Origin: Alloalcanivorax dieselolei B5
GTDB taxonomy: Bacteria > Pseudomonadota > Gammaproteobacteria > Pseudomonadales > Alcanivoracaceae
Assembly (NCBI RefSeq): GCF_000300005.1
Contig: NC_018691.1
Location: 1,054,001-1,118,000, forward strand
DNA: 64,000 nucleotides
Direction: 5' to 3'
The stretch's first letter is position 1. Every line of letters starts with the position of its first letter. Below are positions 1-8,881 of the stretch, piece after piece. The notes under the pieces were generated by a model. The model saw only the letters and a program-made list of their open reading frames with translations, searched no databases and was not told the origin of the DNA. Made by a program: the position numbers and the translations under genes.

Positions 1-912
1 GTGCAGGAACTCCAGCATGAAACCGTCGGTGACCTGTTTCTGATCATAGAGATCATTGAGCAGGGTGTAGTGCCAGAACGTGGCCCAACCCTCGTTCATG
101 ACCTTGGTTTGACGCTGCGGATAAAAGTACTGGGCCATCTTGCGCACGATGCGGATGACCTCCCGCTGCCAGGGTTCCAGCAGCGGTGCGTTCTTTTCAA
201 TGAAGTAGAGAATGTTTTCCTGGGGCTCCGGGGGAAAGCGCTCGTTCCTTTCGCGCCTTTGAGCCGCGGGCTGCAGATCCGGGAAAGTCCGCCACAGCTC
301 GGAGACCTGCTGCTGCAAGGCCGCTTCCCGTTCACGCAGGCGCCGCCGCTCCTCCTGGGCGGAAATCGGCGTCGGGCGTTTATAACGATCCACGCCGTAG
401 TTCATCAGGGCATGGCAGGAATCAAGGATATCCTCCACCGCGTTGACGCCATGGCGCTGCTCGCATTCGGCGATGTATTTACGGGCGAACACCAGATAGT
501 CGATGATCGCCGAAGCGTCGGTCCAGGATTTGAACAGGTAGTTGCCCTTGAAAAAGGAGTTATGACCGTAGCAGGCATGAGCGATCACCAGTGCCTGCAT
601 GGTGATGGTGTTCTCTTCCATCAGGTAGGCGATACAGGGGTTGGAGTTGATCACGATCTCGTAAGCCAGCCCCATTTGCCCACGACGATAGCGGTTTTCC
701 ACCTCCACGAATTGTTTGCCGAAGGACCAGTGATGGTAGCCCACCGGCATGCCCACGGAAGAATAGGCGTCCATCATTTGTTCCGAGGAAATGACCTCGA
801 TCTGGTTGGGGTAAGTGTCCAGAGCATACTTGCCGTGCGCCAGCTCGGAAATGGCCTCGTCATAGCGGGCAAGCAGGTTGAAGTCCCAGTCGGAGCCGGT
901 GGACAACAGCAT
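1..912 (-). CDS. SpoVR family protein (YcgB-like), 3' end cut by window edge
   Basis: The first 304 codons are present and the C-terminus lies beyond base 1. The translation starts [20 protein letters not shown] and continues with stretches typical of the SpoVR/YcgB family, such as PVGYHHWSFGKQF, YEIVINSNPCIAYLMEEN and HACYGHNSFFKGN. The ATG (912-910) overlaps the TGA of yeaH by one base (TGATG), so translation is probably coupled. The family is named after a Bacillus sporulation gene, but in gammaproteobacteria it accompanies prkA and yeaH and is linked to stationary-phase or nutrient-stress responses; its biochemical activity is not settled. Family identity is confident, function is inference from context. 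Confidence 0.93.
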   Translation of the reverse strand, partial: MLLSTGSDWDFNLLARYDEAISELAHGKYALDTYPNQIEVISSEQMMDAYSSVGMPVGYHHWSFGKQFVEVENRYRRGQMGLAYEIVINSNPCIAYLMEENTITMQALVIAHACYGHNSFFKGNYLFKSWTDASAIIDYLVFARKYIAECEQRHGVNAVEDILDSCHALMNYGVDRYKRPTPISAQEERRRLREREAALQQQVSELWRTFPDLQPAAQRRERNERFPPEPQENILYFIEKNAPLLEPWQREVIRIVRKMAQYFYPQRQTKVMNEGWATFWHYTLLNDLYDQKQVTDGFMLEFLH

Positions 913-2195
913 CAGGCGGCCTCCATGCGTTTATGGAATAGCTGGCGGAAAACCGGATAAATATCCGCCGGGTCGTCGATCTGCGCCATGGAGAAGACAT
1001 CCGGATGTCGGTCCATGATGCCCTCGTACTGGTCCCAGAGCGCCTGATGGGCACGGGGCATCACTTCCACGTAGGAAAAGTGCTGCATGCGGGGCAGCAA
1101 TTCCTTCTCCAGCAACTCGGCGCAGCCGGGGGAGTCGTCGTTCCAGTTATCGCCGTCCGAGGCCTGGGCCCCGTAGATGTTCCACTCTTCCACCGGGTAA
1201 CGTTCCTTGATGATGTCCCGGGCCAGCTTCAGTGCACTGGAAACGATGGTGCCGCCGGTTTCCCGGGAATAGAAGAATTCTTCCTCATCCACTTCCTTGG
1301 CACTGGTGTGGTGGCGTATGAACACCACCTCTGTATGCTGGTAGTTCCTTTGTAAAAACAAGTACAGCAGCAGGAAGAAACGCTTTGCCAGGTCCTTCAT
1401 GTCCTGATTCATGGAACCGGAGACATCCATGATGCAGAACATCACCGCCCGGCTCACCGGCACGGGGACCTTGATGTGGTGGTTGTAGCGCAGATCCACG
1501 GTATCGATGAAGGGGATCCGGTCGATACGCCGGCGCAGGCGCTCGATGTGCTCGTCCAGTTCCGCCAGACGGGCCTGGCGCTGAGGAGATTGGTCCTGTT
1601 GCAATAAGGTTTCCCGTTCCGCCTCCAATTCGCGCAGTTTGCGCCGGCTGGCCGCGGTCAGCGCGCGCCGGCGCATGGAGGCCTGGCGCATGGAGCGGAC
1701 GATGTTGATCTTGGCGGGCATACCGTGGCTGACGATGCCGCCGTGGCGGATCTGGAAGGTGCGGGTGCCCTCCAGATGGCGCTTGACCAGATTGGGTAAC
1801 GCCAGATCCTCGAACAGGAAGTTCAGGAACTCCTGTGGGTCGATTTCAAAGGCGAAATCATCCTCGCCTTCGCCACTGTCGCTGGCCTGGCCGGAGCCGC
1901 TGCCCTGGCCGCCACCGCCACTGGGGCGCTTGATGCGGTCGCCTTGCTGGAACTCCCGGTTGCCCGGGTGGACGATGTTGCGCTGCCCGCCGGGGCCATG
2001 ATGAAAGTTGGGCTCGGAAATGTCCTTGCGGGGAATGACGATGCGCTCGCCTTGTTCCATTTCCTTGATCGAGCGCTTCCCTACCGCATCATTGACCGCC
2101 TCGCGAATATGGCGTCGGTAGCGCTGCAGGAACCGTTGCCGATTGACTGCGCTCTTGTGCTTGCCGTTGAGACGCCGGTCGATGATATAGCTCAT
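912..2195 (-). CDS. yeaH: DUF444 / YeaH family protein, von Willebrand-like fold
   Basis: A 427-aa protein of the YeaH/YhbH family. The N-terminus [22 protein letters not shown] matches the family start closely. The frame stays open to a GTG at 2207, but the ATG at 2195 has a GGAGAG ribosome site just upstream and fits the family, so it is preferred. A basic, glycine-rich low-complexity stretch (residues about 90-110, [11 protein letters not shown]) precedes a region with [13 protein letters not shown], a MIDAS-type DxSxS metal site as in von Willebrand factor A domains. It sits between prkA and spoVR, the standard trio in which PrkA kinase works in starvation signalling. The partner or substrate cannot be read from sequence. 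Confidence 0.94.
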   Translation of the reverse strand: MSYIIDRRLNGKHKSAVNRQRFLQRYRRHIREAVNDAVGKRSIKEMEQGERIVIPRKDISEPNFHHGPGGQRNIVHPGNREFQQGDRIKRPSGGGGQGSGSGQASDSGEGEDDFAFEIDPQEFLNFLFEDLALPNLVKRHLEGTRTFQIRHGGIVSHGMPAKINIVRSMRQASMRRRALTAASRRKLRELEAERETLLQQDQSPQRQARLAELDEHIERLRRRIDRIPFIDTVDLRYNHHIKVPVPVSRAVMFCIMDVSGSMNQDMKDLAKRFFLLLYLFLQRNYQHTEVVFIRHHTSAKEVDEEEFFYSRETGGTIVSSALKLARDIIKERYPVEEWNIYGAQASDGDNWNDDSPGCAELLEKELLPRMQHFSYVEVMPRAHQALWDQYEGIMDRHPDVFSMAQIDDPADIYPVFRQLFHKRMEAA

Positions 2196-2244
2196 TAGGC
2201 TCTCCACACTCGGCCACTGTGGCAGTGGTTTTACAATGGCGTTT

Positions 2245-2319
2245 ATGCGCGGGCACGGCCTCTGAATTGACTTGGCGTCGTGCCGCGCGCTGTCAACTGT
2301 CCACTATCAACTGTCCACT
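2245..2319. repeat. Truncated (right-half) copy of the convergent-gene inverted-repeat element
   Basis: Positions 2288-2319 match the right terminal arm of the full elements at 29694-29847, 32115-32268 and 51928-52128 with about two differences. A degenerate piece of the central hairpin (GGGCACGGCCTCTGAA, 2251-2266) precedes it. The left arm is missing. Unlike the full copies, this one lies between two co-directional genes (prkA and yeaH), six bases beyond the prkA stop codon, and may partly insulate yeaH from prkA transcription. Confidence 0.75.
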
Positions 2320-2324
2320 GCCTT

Positions 2325-4247
2325 TCATTGCGCCTTGCGGACCCGCAGGTACCATTCGGAAAGCAGCCGAACCTGTTTCTCGGTGTAGCCGCGATCCATC
2401 ATGCGTTTGACGAAGTTATCGTGTTTGCGACGATCCTCTTCGCTGCCTTTCGGGTTGAAGGAAATAACCGGCAACAGCTCCTCGGTATTGGAGAACATTT
2501 TCTTTTCGATGACATCACGGAGCTTCTGATAGCTGAGCCAGCTCGGATTGCGGCCGCTGTTGTTGGCCCGCGCCCGCAGCACGAAGTTGACCACCTCGTT
2601 GCGGAAATCCTTCGGGTTGGAAATGCCCGCCGGCTTCTCGATTTTTTCCAGTTCCTCATTGAGTGACTGGCGATCGAAGATTTCGCCGGTATCCGGGTCA
2701 CGGAATTCTTGGTCCTGAATCCAGAAGTCGGCATAAGTGACATAACGATCGAAAATGTTTTGCCCATACTCGGAGTAGGATTCCAGATACGCGGTCTGGA
2801 TTTCCTTGCCGATGAATTCCACGTAGCGCGGAACCAGATATTCCTTGATGAAGCGGTGGAATTGCTCCTGGCGTTCCTGAGGGAATTGCTCCTGCTCGAT
2901 GCGCTGTTCGAGAACGTGGATCAGGTGCACCGGGTTGGCCGCTATCTCGGAATGATCGAAGTTGAACACCTTGGAGAGGATCTTGAAGGCAAAACGGGTG
3001 GACAGGCCGTCCATGCCTTCGTCGACGCCGGCCATATCCCGGTATTCCTGAATCGACTTGGCTCTCGGGTCCACGTCCTTCAGGTTCTCACCGTCGTAAA
3101 CGCGCACCTTGGAGTAAATGCTGGAATTCTCTGGTTCGCTGATCCGCGTTAACACCGAGAACTGAGCCAGCATGTGCAGCGTGTCCGGGGCGCACTGAGC
3201 GTCACGCAGACTGGAGTTGCGCAACAGCTTCTCGTAGATCATCTGTTCTTCGGTGACGCGCAGGCAGTAAGGCACCTTGACGATGTAGACACGGTCGATG
3301 AACGCCTCGTTGTTCTTGTTGTTCTTGAAGGTGTGCCACTCGGCTTCGTTGGAGTGAGCCAGCACGATGCCGTCGAAGGGGATCGCGCCCATGTGCTCGG
3401 TACCGTTGTAGTTGCCCTCCTGGGTGGCGGTGAGCAGAGGATGCAGCACCTTGATCGGCGCCTTGAACATCTCGACGAATTCCATCAGGCCCTGATTGGC
3501 CCGGCACAGGCCGCCGGAGAAGGCGTAGGAATCCGGGTCGTCCTGGGAGAAATCCTCCAGTTTGCGAATGTCCACCTTGCCCACCAGAGCGGAGATGTCC
3601 TGATTGTTTTCGTCGCCGGGTTCGGTTTTCGATATGGCGATCTGATCCAGTATGGAGGGGTAGCATTTCACCACCCGGAACTGGCTGATATCGCCGCCGT
3701 ATTCGTGCAAACGCTTGACCGCCCAGGGCGACATGATGGTGCGCACGTAACGGCGTGGGATGCCATATTCTTCCTCGAGAATAGGGCCGTCCTCGTCAGC
3801 GTCGAACACGGACAAGGGGGACTCGTTCACCGGCGACCCCTTGATGGCGTAGAACGGCACCTTTTGCATCAACGCCTTGAGCTTCTCCGCCAGGGAGGAT
3901 TTGCCGCCGCCAACCGGGCCCAGCAGGTAGAGAATCTGTTTCTTTTCTTCCAGCCCCTGGGCGGCGTGGCGGAAGTAGCTGACGATATTCTCGATGACCT
4001 CTTCGAGGCCGTAGAACTCGTCGAAGGCGGGATAGCGACGAATGATTTTGTTGGAAAAGATCCGGGAAAGCCGTGGATCCTTGGAGGTGTCCACCAGTTC
4101 AGGCTCACCGATTGCCATGAGCATGCGCTCGGGAGCGCTGGCGTAGGCGCTGGGGTCGCTCTTGCAGAGCGCCAGATACTCCTCCAGGGATAACTCCTCC
4201 TGCTGAGTGGCGTCAAACCGGGCCTGATAATGGCTGATAATGCTCAT
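2325..4247 (-). CDS. prkA: PrkA serine protein kinase (YeaG)
   Basis: 640 aa, full length for the family. The N-terminal half is an AAA+-type domain with a Walker A motif (GPVGGGKS, residues about 110-117); the C-terminal half is the PrkA domain. PrkA/YeaG is known as a serine/threonine kinase and ATPase acting in the cytoplasm in nutrient-stress adaptation, and it is usually encoded with yeaH and spoVR as here. The start has a strong ribosome site (GGAGGGAGTGAGG) directly upstream. The 268-bp gap to apaH contains a perfect 15-base dyad at 4344-4358 that may belong to its promoter. Identity is secure from length and motifs; phosphorylation targets are unknown. Confidence 0.97.
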   Translation of the reverse strand: MSIISHYQARFDATQQEELSLEEYLALCKSDPSAYASAPERMLMAIGEPELVDTSKDPRLSRIFSNKIIRRYPAFDEFYGLEEVIENIVSYFRHAAQGLEEKKQILYLLGPVGGGKSSLAEKLKALMQKVPFYAIKGSPVNESPLSVFDADEDGPILEEEYGIPRRYVRTIMSPWAVKRLHEYGGDISQFRVVKCYPSILDQIAISKTEPGDENNQDISALVGKVDIRKLEDFSQDDPDSYAFSGGLCRANQGLMEFVEMFKAPIKVLHPLLTATQEGNYNGTEHMGAIPFDGIVLAHSNEAEWHTFKNNKNNEAFIDRVYIVKVPYCLRVTEEQMIYEKLLRNSSLRDAQCAPDTLHMLAQFSVLTRISEPENSSIYSKVRVYDGENLKDVDPRAKSIQEYRDMAGVDEGMDGLSTRFAFKILSKVFNFDHSEIAANPVHLIHVLEQRIEQEQFPQERQEQFHRFIKEYLVPRYVEFIGKEIQTAYLESYSEYGQNIFDRYVTYADFWIQDQEFRDPDTGEIFDRQSLNEELEKIEKPAGISNPKDFRNEVVNFVLRARANNSGRNPSWLSYQKLRDVIEKKMFSNTEELLPVISFNPKGSEEDRRKHDNFVKRMMDRGYTEKQVRLLSEWYLRVRKAQ

Positions 4248-4343
4248 TCCTCACTCCCTCCTGGCGGCGCTTGAATGTCAAGCCGTCACTTTCTACATGA
4301 AAATAAACCCTTAACGAAATGGATGCGGCGCAAAGATCAGGGA

Positions 4344-4358
4344 ATCCCGTCACGGGAT
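4344..4358. promoter_or_regulatory. Perfect dyad upstream of prkA, possible operator
   Basis: ATCCCGT-C-ACGGGAT is a perfect inverted repeat with a one-base centre, about 97 bp upstream of the prkA start codon and the most symmetrical sequence in the 4248-4515 gap. It could be a repressor or activator site, or part of a small hairpin in the leader. No factor can be assigned from the sequence. Confidence 0.35.
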
Positions 4359-4456
4359 GTCGGTGACCGGCCTTGTCTTTAGCATGGCGCCAAAACAAAG
4401 TCTGAGTCAAAGCCAAGCGGGAAAAAAAATTTGTTTTTTTGCAGCGAGAGAATGAA

Positions 4457-4485
4457 CCGGCGGCGTTGAATTCGGTCACCGCCGG
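4457..4485 (-). terminator. Hairpin downstream of apaH, possible terminator
   Basis: CCGGCGG and CCGCCGG form a 7-bp stem with a 15-base loop, 31 bp beyond the apaH stop codon on the minus strand. The sequence that follows is pyrimidine-rich (TTCATTCTCTC) rather than a clean T run, so termination here is plausible but not certain. Confidence 0.4.
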
Positions 4486-4515
4486 AACATTATGAAAAGA
4501 GGGGAGGAAGGAGAC

Positions 4516-5328
4516 TCAGCGGCACTCGCAGGCGATACGGTGGCCGTCTTCCAGGCGCAGCGCGGTGAGCTGGCCGCCCCATACGCAGCCGGTGTCCAGG
4601 GGTTCCACGTCACTGGCGCTGGCCCGACCTTCCAGGGCCGCCCAGTGACCAAACAGGATGCGACGGCCCAGGTTGCGCCGACGAGGATGTTCAAACCAGG
4701 GCATATAGCCCTCGGGGGGCTGATCCGCCTCGCCTTTGCTGCCCAGATCCAGTTCACCGGCATCGTTGACGAAGCGCATGCGGGTGAAATGGTTGGTGAT
4801 CACTCGCCACCGCTCCGGACCTTGCAGATCATCACGCCATCCCGCGGGTTCGTTGCCGTACATGTGCGCGAAAAAGGTTTCCGCCCGGTCGCCATCGGCG
4901 AGCACCGCGGTGATTTCCCCGGCCCGTTCCCGGGCCTGTTCCAGGCTCCACAGAGGCGGCATGCCGGCGTGGGCCATCACCGCGTTGAATTCGGGCAGGT
5001 CGATCAGCAGCGGTTGGCGCTGCAGCCAGTCCAGCAGGGGGCCCCGGTCCTCCGCCTCAAGGATCTCCGCCAGGGTATCCTTGCTCCTGGCGTGTGTCTG
5101 GCCGTGGGCCACCGCCAGCAGGTGCAGATCATGATTGCCCAGTACGGTGAGGACATTGTCCCGCAAATCATGGATTCGGCGCAGGGTGCCGAGCGAGTCC
5201 GGGCCGCGATTGACCAGGTCCCCGGCCAGGACCAGTTGATCGCGGTCCGCATTGAAGCGAATCCGCTCCAGCAGAGCCTCGAAGGGGGCCAGGCAGCCCT
5301 GGATGTCGCCGATGGCGTAGGTGCTCAT
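4516..5328 (-). CDS. apaH: Symmetrical bis(5'-nucleosyl)-tetraphosphatase ApaH
   Basis: 270 aa, normal length. The N-terminus MSTYAIGDIQGC and the blocks AGDLVNRGPDS and LGNHDLHLL are the metallophosphoesterase motifs GDxxG, GDxxxRG and GNH that bind two divalent metals. ApaH hydrolyses Ap4A to two ADP, limiting dinucleoside tetraphosphates and the NpnN caps they leave on RNA. It is the last gene of the lptD-surA-pdxA-rsmA-apaG-apaH run, the same order as in E. coli. There is a 72-bp gap after apaG. The ribosome site upstream of ATG 5328 is weak. Confidence 0.97.
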   Translation of the reverse strand: MSTYAIGDIQGCLAPFEALLERIRFNADRDQLVLAGDLVNRGPDSLGTLRRIHDLRDNVLTVLGNHDLHLLAVAHGQTHARSKDTLAEILEAEDRGPLLDWLQRQPLLIDLPEFNAVMAHAGMPPLWSLEQARERAGEITAVLADGDRAETFFAHMYGNEPAGWRDDLQGPERWRVITNHFTRMRFVNDAGELDLGSKGEADQPPEGYMPWFEHPRRRNLGRRILFGHWAALEGRASASDVEPLDTGCVWGGQLTALRLEDGHRIACECR

Positions 5329-5400
5329 GGAAAAAATCCGTCAGGCTCGCTATGGGGGGTTATCCGGAGTCGGTCAGGGTGCCGTTTCCGCCGCCGGGGT

Positions 5401-5790
5401 TCAATGCAGGGCCCGATCGGCGGCCAGGGTGAAAGCCGGGATCGGCGCATTGAAGCAGGTGCCGTCCTCGGACAGCATCTGATAGTTGCCGCGCATGCTG
5501 CCGACGGCGGTTTCCAGGATGGCGCCGCTGGAATACTGGAACTCCTGGCCCGGCGCCAGCTCCGGCTGCTGGCCGAGAACGCCTTCGCCGTGGACTTCCT
5601 GTACGCGCTGGTCGCCGTCGGTGATGATCCAGTGCCGGGTCAGCAGGCGCGCGCCCCGGCTGCCGCGGTTGATGATGCGGATGTGGTAGGCGAACGCCCA
5701 GCGCTTCTGGTCGGCGTCGCTTTGCTCCGGCAGGTACTCGCTTTCCGCGAACACCTCGATGCGGTAGGCATCGTTGTCACTGTCGCTCAT
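5401..5790 (-). CDS. apaG: ApaG protein, Co2+/Mg2+ efflux-associated family
   Basis: 129 aa; the ApaG immunoglobulin-like fold is recognisable from FAYHIRIINRGSRGARLLTRHWIITDG, VQEVHGEGVLGQQPEL and the FQYSSGA...MRGNYQML block. It starts at ATG 5790 with an AGAGGGA ribosome site. ApaG is small and cytoplasmic; it has been linked to cobalt/magnesium phenotypes and resembles the ApaG domain of FBXO3, but its molecular activity in bacteria is unclear. The position between rsmA and apaH is the conserved one. Confidence 0.95.
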   Translation of the reverse strand: MSDSDNDAYRIEVFAESEYLPEQSDADQKRWAFAYHIRIINRGSRGARLLTRHWIITDGDQRVQEVHGEGVLGQQPELAPGQEFQYSSGAILETAVGSMRGNYQMLSEDGTCFNAPIPAFTLAADRALH

Positions 5791-5838
5791 GATTCCCTCT
5801 TGCGGGGTCGAAAACCCGGTGGGTGACGTTCCCCGCCG

Positions 5839-6612
5839 TCAGCCGGTGGCGTTGGCCAGCGCGACGTAATCCGCCACCGAAAGATGGTCGGGGCGCAAGC
5901 CGGGGTCGATGCCCAGGGCATCGAAAATGTCCGGTTCCACCAGGGTCTTCAGCGCATTGCGCACCGCCTTGCGGCGTTGGGTGAAGGCCTGATTGACCAA
6001 TTTGCCAAGATAGACCGGATCCCGGGCCGGCCAGGGCACGGTGGCGTGCGGGGTCAGTCTGACCACGGCGGAATCCACCTTGGGCGGCGGCTGGAACGCG
6101 CCCGGGGGCACGAAGAACAGATAATCCGCCTGACAGTGGTATTGCACCATCACCGACAGCCGGCCGTAATCGCTCGTGCCCGGCGCCGCGGTGAGCCGGT
6201 CCACCACCTCCTTTTGCAACATGAATGTCATGTCGCCGATCACTTCCGCCTGCTCCAGCAGGTGGAAGATCAAGGGGGTTGAAATATTGTACGGCAAATT
6301 GCCCACCACCCGCAGCTTGAGGTCGCCGGCCAGGGGGCGAAAGTCGAAACGCAGGGCGTCCGCCTGATGGATGGTCAGACGTTCTTCCGGTACCGCCTCG
6401 CGCAGTAAATGGATCAGGTCGCGGTCCAGTTCCACCACGTCCAGATGCGCCACCTGCTCCAGTAATGGATAGGTGAGCGCGCCGCGTCCGGGGCCGATTT
6501 CCACCAGCTTCTGGCCGGCCATGGGGGCCACCGTGCGGACCAGGCGATCAATGATGCCCGGGTCATGCAGAAAGTGCTGCCCGAAGCGTTTGCGGGCGCG
6601 GTGTTCGGTCAT
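5839..6612 (-). CDS. rsmA: 16S rRNA (adenine1518-N6/adenine1519-N6)-dimethyltransferase RsmA (KsgA)
   Basis: 257 aa. It opens with RARKRFGQHFLHDPGII, the conserved N-terminal block, followed by the SAM-binding motif VEIGPGRGALTYPL (about residues 37-50) and the catalytic NLPYNISTPL motif (N-L-P-Y) characteristic of KsgA/Erm enzymes. It dimethylates two adjacent adenines in the helix 45 loop of 16S rRNA during late 30S assembly, using SAM. Its ATG overlaps the pdxA stop (ATGA), implying translational coupling. The C-terminal block AFTQRRKAVRNALK is also typical. No anomalies. Confidence 0.98.
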   Translation of the reverse strand: MTEHRARKRFGQHFLHDPGIIDRLVRTVAPMAGQKLVEIGPGRGALTYPLLEQVAHLDVVELDRDLIHLLREAVPEERLTIHQADALRFDFRPLAGDLKLRVVGNLPYNISTPLIFHLLEQAEVIGDMTFMLQKEVVDRLTAAPGTSDYGRLSVMVQYHCQADYLFFVPPGAFQPPPKVDSAVVRLTPHATVPWPARDPVYLGKLVNQAFTQRRKAVRNALKTLVEPDIFDALGIDPGLRPDHLSVADYVALANATG

Positions 6613-7586
6613 GAGGAACGTTTCTCCACCAGTTCCAGAGCCAGGTCGATGGCGGCGTGCAAACTGCCGGCCCGGATACGCCCGCTGCCGGCCAGATCGA
6701 AGGCGGTGCCGTGGTCCACCGAAGTGCGGATGAACGGCAGCCCCAGGGTGATATTCACGGCTTCGCCGAAGCCGGCGTACTTGAGCACCGGCAGGCCTTG
6801 ATCATGATACATGGCCAACACCGCGTCGTGTTGCGCCAGCAGCGCCGGTTGGAAGGCGGTGTCGGCGGGTACCGGCCCGGTGAGCCGCAGGCCTTGCCGG
6901 CGCAGCTTCTCCAGCGCCGGCTCGATGATCTCAAGCTCTTCCCGCCCCAGATGGCCGCCTTCGCCAGCGTGGGGGTTCAGCCCCAGCACCAGAATACGAG
7001 GCGAGTCGATGGCGAACTTGTCGCGCAAATCCTGGCACAGGATCCGCAGGGTGGCTTCCAGGGCGGGCCCGGTGATCGCCGCCGCCACCTGGGACAGGGG
7101 TAAATGGGTGGTGGCGAGGGCCACGCGCAGGGTCTTGGCGGCCAGCATCATCACCACCTGATCCACGCCGGCCTGCTCGGCGAAGAATTCGGTGTGCCCG
7201 GTAAACGCGGGATCGGCGCCTTCACGGATGATGCTTTTGGCCACCGGTGCCGTGACCAGGGCGGCGAAATGGCCGTCCAGACAGCCCCGGGCGGCCCGGC
7301 CGAGCATCGTCAGGGTGCCGTTGCCGGTGGCCGGGTCCGGCTGTCCGGCGGTGACGGGGGCTCCGGCGGGGCAGTGCCAAAGGACCGGGCCGGTGGGCGG
7401 GGCGTCGCCGGGTTGCCATTGCGGCCAGGTCGCCTGGACACCCAGCAGCCGGGCGCGATCATGCAATACCTGCCGATCCGCCAGCACGACAAGGGCGGTG
7501 TCGGCATAGCGGCTGGGCAGATCCAGCATCAGATCCGGGCCGATACCCGCCGGGTCGCCGCTGGTGATGACAATCGGCGCGGTCAT
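6609..7586 (-). CDS. pdxA: 4-hydroxythreonine-4-phosphate dehydrogenase PdxA
   Basis: 325 aa, normal length. Motifs include ITSGDPAGIGPDL at the N-terminus, TGHTEFFAEQAG and the metal/substrate region GLNPHAGEGGHLGREE. PdxA oxidises 4-phosphohydroxy-L-threonine with NAD+ in the DXP-dependent pyridoxal 5'-phosphate pathway, as a Zn-dependent dimer in the cytoplasm. ATGA-type overlaps with surA upstream and rsmA downstream place it firmly in the operon. Confidence 0.97.
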   Translation of the reverse strand: MTAPIVITSGDPAGIGPDLMLDLPSRYADTALVVLADRQVLHDRARLLGVQATWPQWQPGDAPPTGPVLWHCPAGAPVTAGQPDPATGNGTLTMLGRAARGCLDGHFAALVTAPVAKSIIREGADPAFTGHTEFFAEQAGVDQVVMMLAAKTLRVALATTHLPLSQVAAAITGPALEATLRILCQDLRDKFAIDSPRILVLGLNPHAGEGGHLGREELEIIEPALEKLRRQGLRLTGPVPADTAFQPALLAQHDAVLAMYHDQGLPVLKYAGFGEAVNITLGLPFIRTSVDHGTAFDLAGSGRIRAGSLHAAIDLALELVEKRSS

Positions 7587-8881
7587 TGATCCAGTCGGAT
7601 ATCGACGTAGGCTTCCGCCCGCTTTTCCTGCAGCCAGGTTTGCAGTTCTTCGTCGAACCGTTGTTTTTGCAGGGCCTGGCGGGCGCGCATCTGGCGGAAT
7701 TCGTCACTCATGTCCGCCTCCCGTTGTTCCTCCACCAGCAGGAAGTGGTAACCGAACTGGGTCTGGAACACCGGAGACACCTGGCCCACCGGAGTGGATT
7801 CCATCATTTGCTCGAACTCCGGCACCATCTGACCGGGGGTGACCCAGCCCAGCTCGCCACCCTGATTGCGGCTACCGGGATCATCGGAATGCTCACGGGC
7901 CGCATCGGCCAGGCTGACGCTGCCGTTGACCACTTGCTGATGCAGGCGCTGGGCTTCGGTCCGGGCCTGATCCTGGGTGGTCAGCGCGTCCGACTGGATC
8001 AGCACGTGCCGTACCCGATACTGGGTGACCACGTGCTCGCCGCCGCCACCGCGACGCTCAATCATTTTCAGAATGTGATAACCGGCGCCGGAGCGCAGCG
8101 GCTCGGAGATTTCGCCTGCTTGCATGTCGATGGCGGTCTCGGCGAACAGGGTTGGCCATTGGGCCGCCGGCCGCCAGCCGAGGTCGCCGCCTTCCAGTGC
8201 TTGCGGGCCGTCGGATTGTTCCACCGCGGTTTCGGCGAAGTCGGCGCCGCCGCGCAGGCGCTGAACGATGCCGTTGGCTTTGTTCCGGGCCTGTTCAAGC
8301 TGCTCGGGAGAGGCGCCGCTGGGGACTTGCACCAGAATATGGCCAAGATGGAAGTCGGCGGCGAACATGCGTCGGCCCAGGTCGGAATTGAGGAAGCGGT
8401 CCACTTCCCGGTCGGTGATGCGTACCCGGGAGGAAACGGAACGCTGCTGCAGGCGGGAAATCACCATATCGTCGCGCACCTGCTCGCGGAACTCGGCCCA
8501 GGAGTAGCCGTCGCCGCGGACCATGCTGGCGAATTGTTCCAGTGTCATGTTGTTCTGCCGGGCGATGCCCGTCAGCGCCTGATTGAGACTGCCGTCATCC
8601 ACGCGGATACCACCGCGCTCCGCCAGTTGCAGTTGAATGCGCTCGATGATCATGCGGTCGAGTACCTGCTCGCGCAGCACCTGGGCCGGGGGCAGGGGGC
8701 GATTGTCCGCCTCGAACTGACCAACGATGGCGGCAACCCGGGACTGCAGCTCACTTTCCATGATGGCGCCGTCGTTGACCACCGCGACGATGCGGTCAAG
8801 GATCCGCACCTGAGCCTGGGCATTGACTGCCAGGCCCAGACACAGACAGAAGGTCAGTAACGTCGACAAAGCCCTATTCAT
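7583..8881 (-). CDS. surA: Periplasmic chaperone / peptidyl-prolyl isomerase SurA
   Basis: 432 aa from the ATG at 8881, which has a GGAGAG ribosome site and yields a proper signal peptide (MNRALSTLLTFCLCLGLAVNAQA, then QVRILDRIVAVVNDG). The frame is open further upstream, but that extension lies inside lptD and carries no signal sequence. The mature protein has a SurA N-terminal chaperone domain and two parvulin-type rotamase domains (about residues 175-275 and 285-385; FAADFHLGHILVQVP and YRVRHVLIQSD begin them). SurA escorts outer-membrane proteins, including LptD encoded immediately upstream, through the periplasm. The start overlaps the lptD end by 8 bp. Confidence 0.97.
   Translation of the reverse strand: MNRALSTLLTFCLCLGLAVNAQAQVRILDRIVAVVNDGAIMESELQSRVAAIVGQFEADNRPLPPAQVLREQVLDRMIIERIQLQLAERGGIRVDDGSLNQALTGIARQNNMTLEQFASMVRGDGYSWAEFREQVRDDMVISRLQQRSVSSRVRITDREVDRFLNSDLGRRMFAADFHLGHILVQVPSGASPEQLEQARNKANGIVQRLRGGADFAETAVEQSDGPQALEGGDLGWRPAAQWPTLFAETAIDMQAGEISEPLRSGAGYHILKMIERRGGGGEHVVTQYRVRHVLIQSDALTTQDQARTEAQRLHQQVVNGSVSLADAAREHSDDPGSRNQGGELGWVTPGQMVPEFEQMMESTPVGQVSPVFQTQFGYHFLLVEEQREADMSDEFRQMRARQALQKQRFDEELQTWLQEKRAEAYVDIRLDQ

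Noticed and set aside
1-960. Plus-strand open frame of 319 codons
   Set aside because: It is antisense to spoVR, whose minus-strand translation has clear SpoVR motifs.
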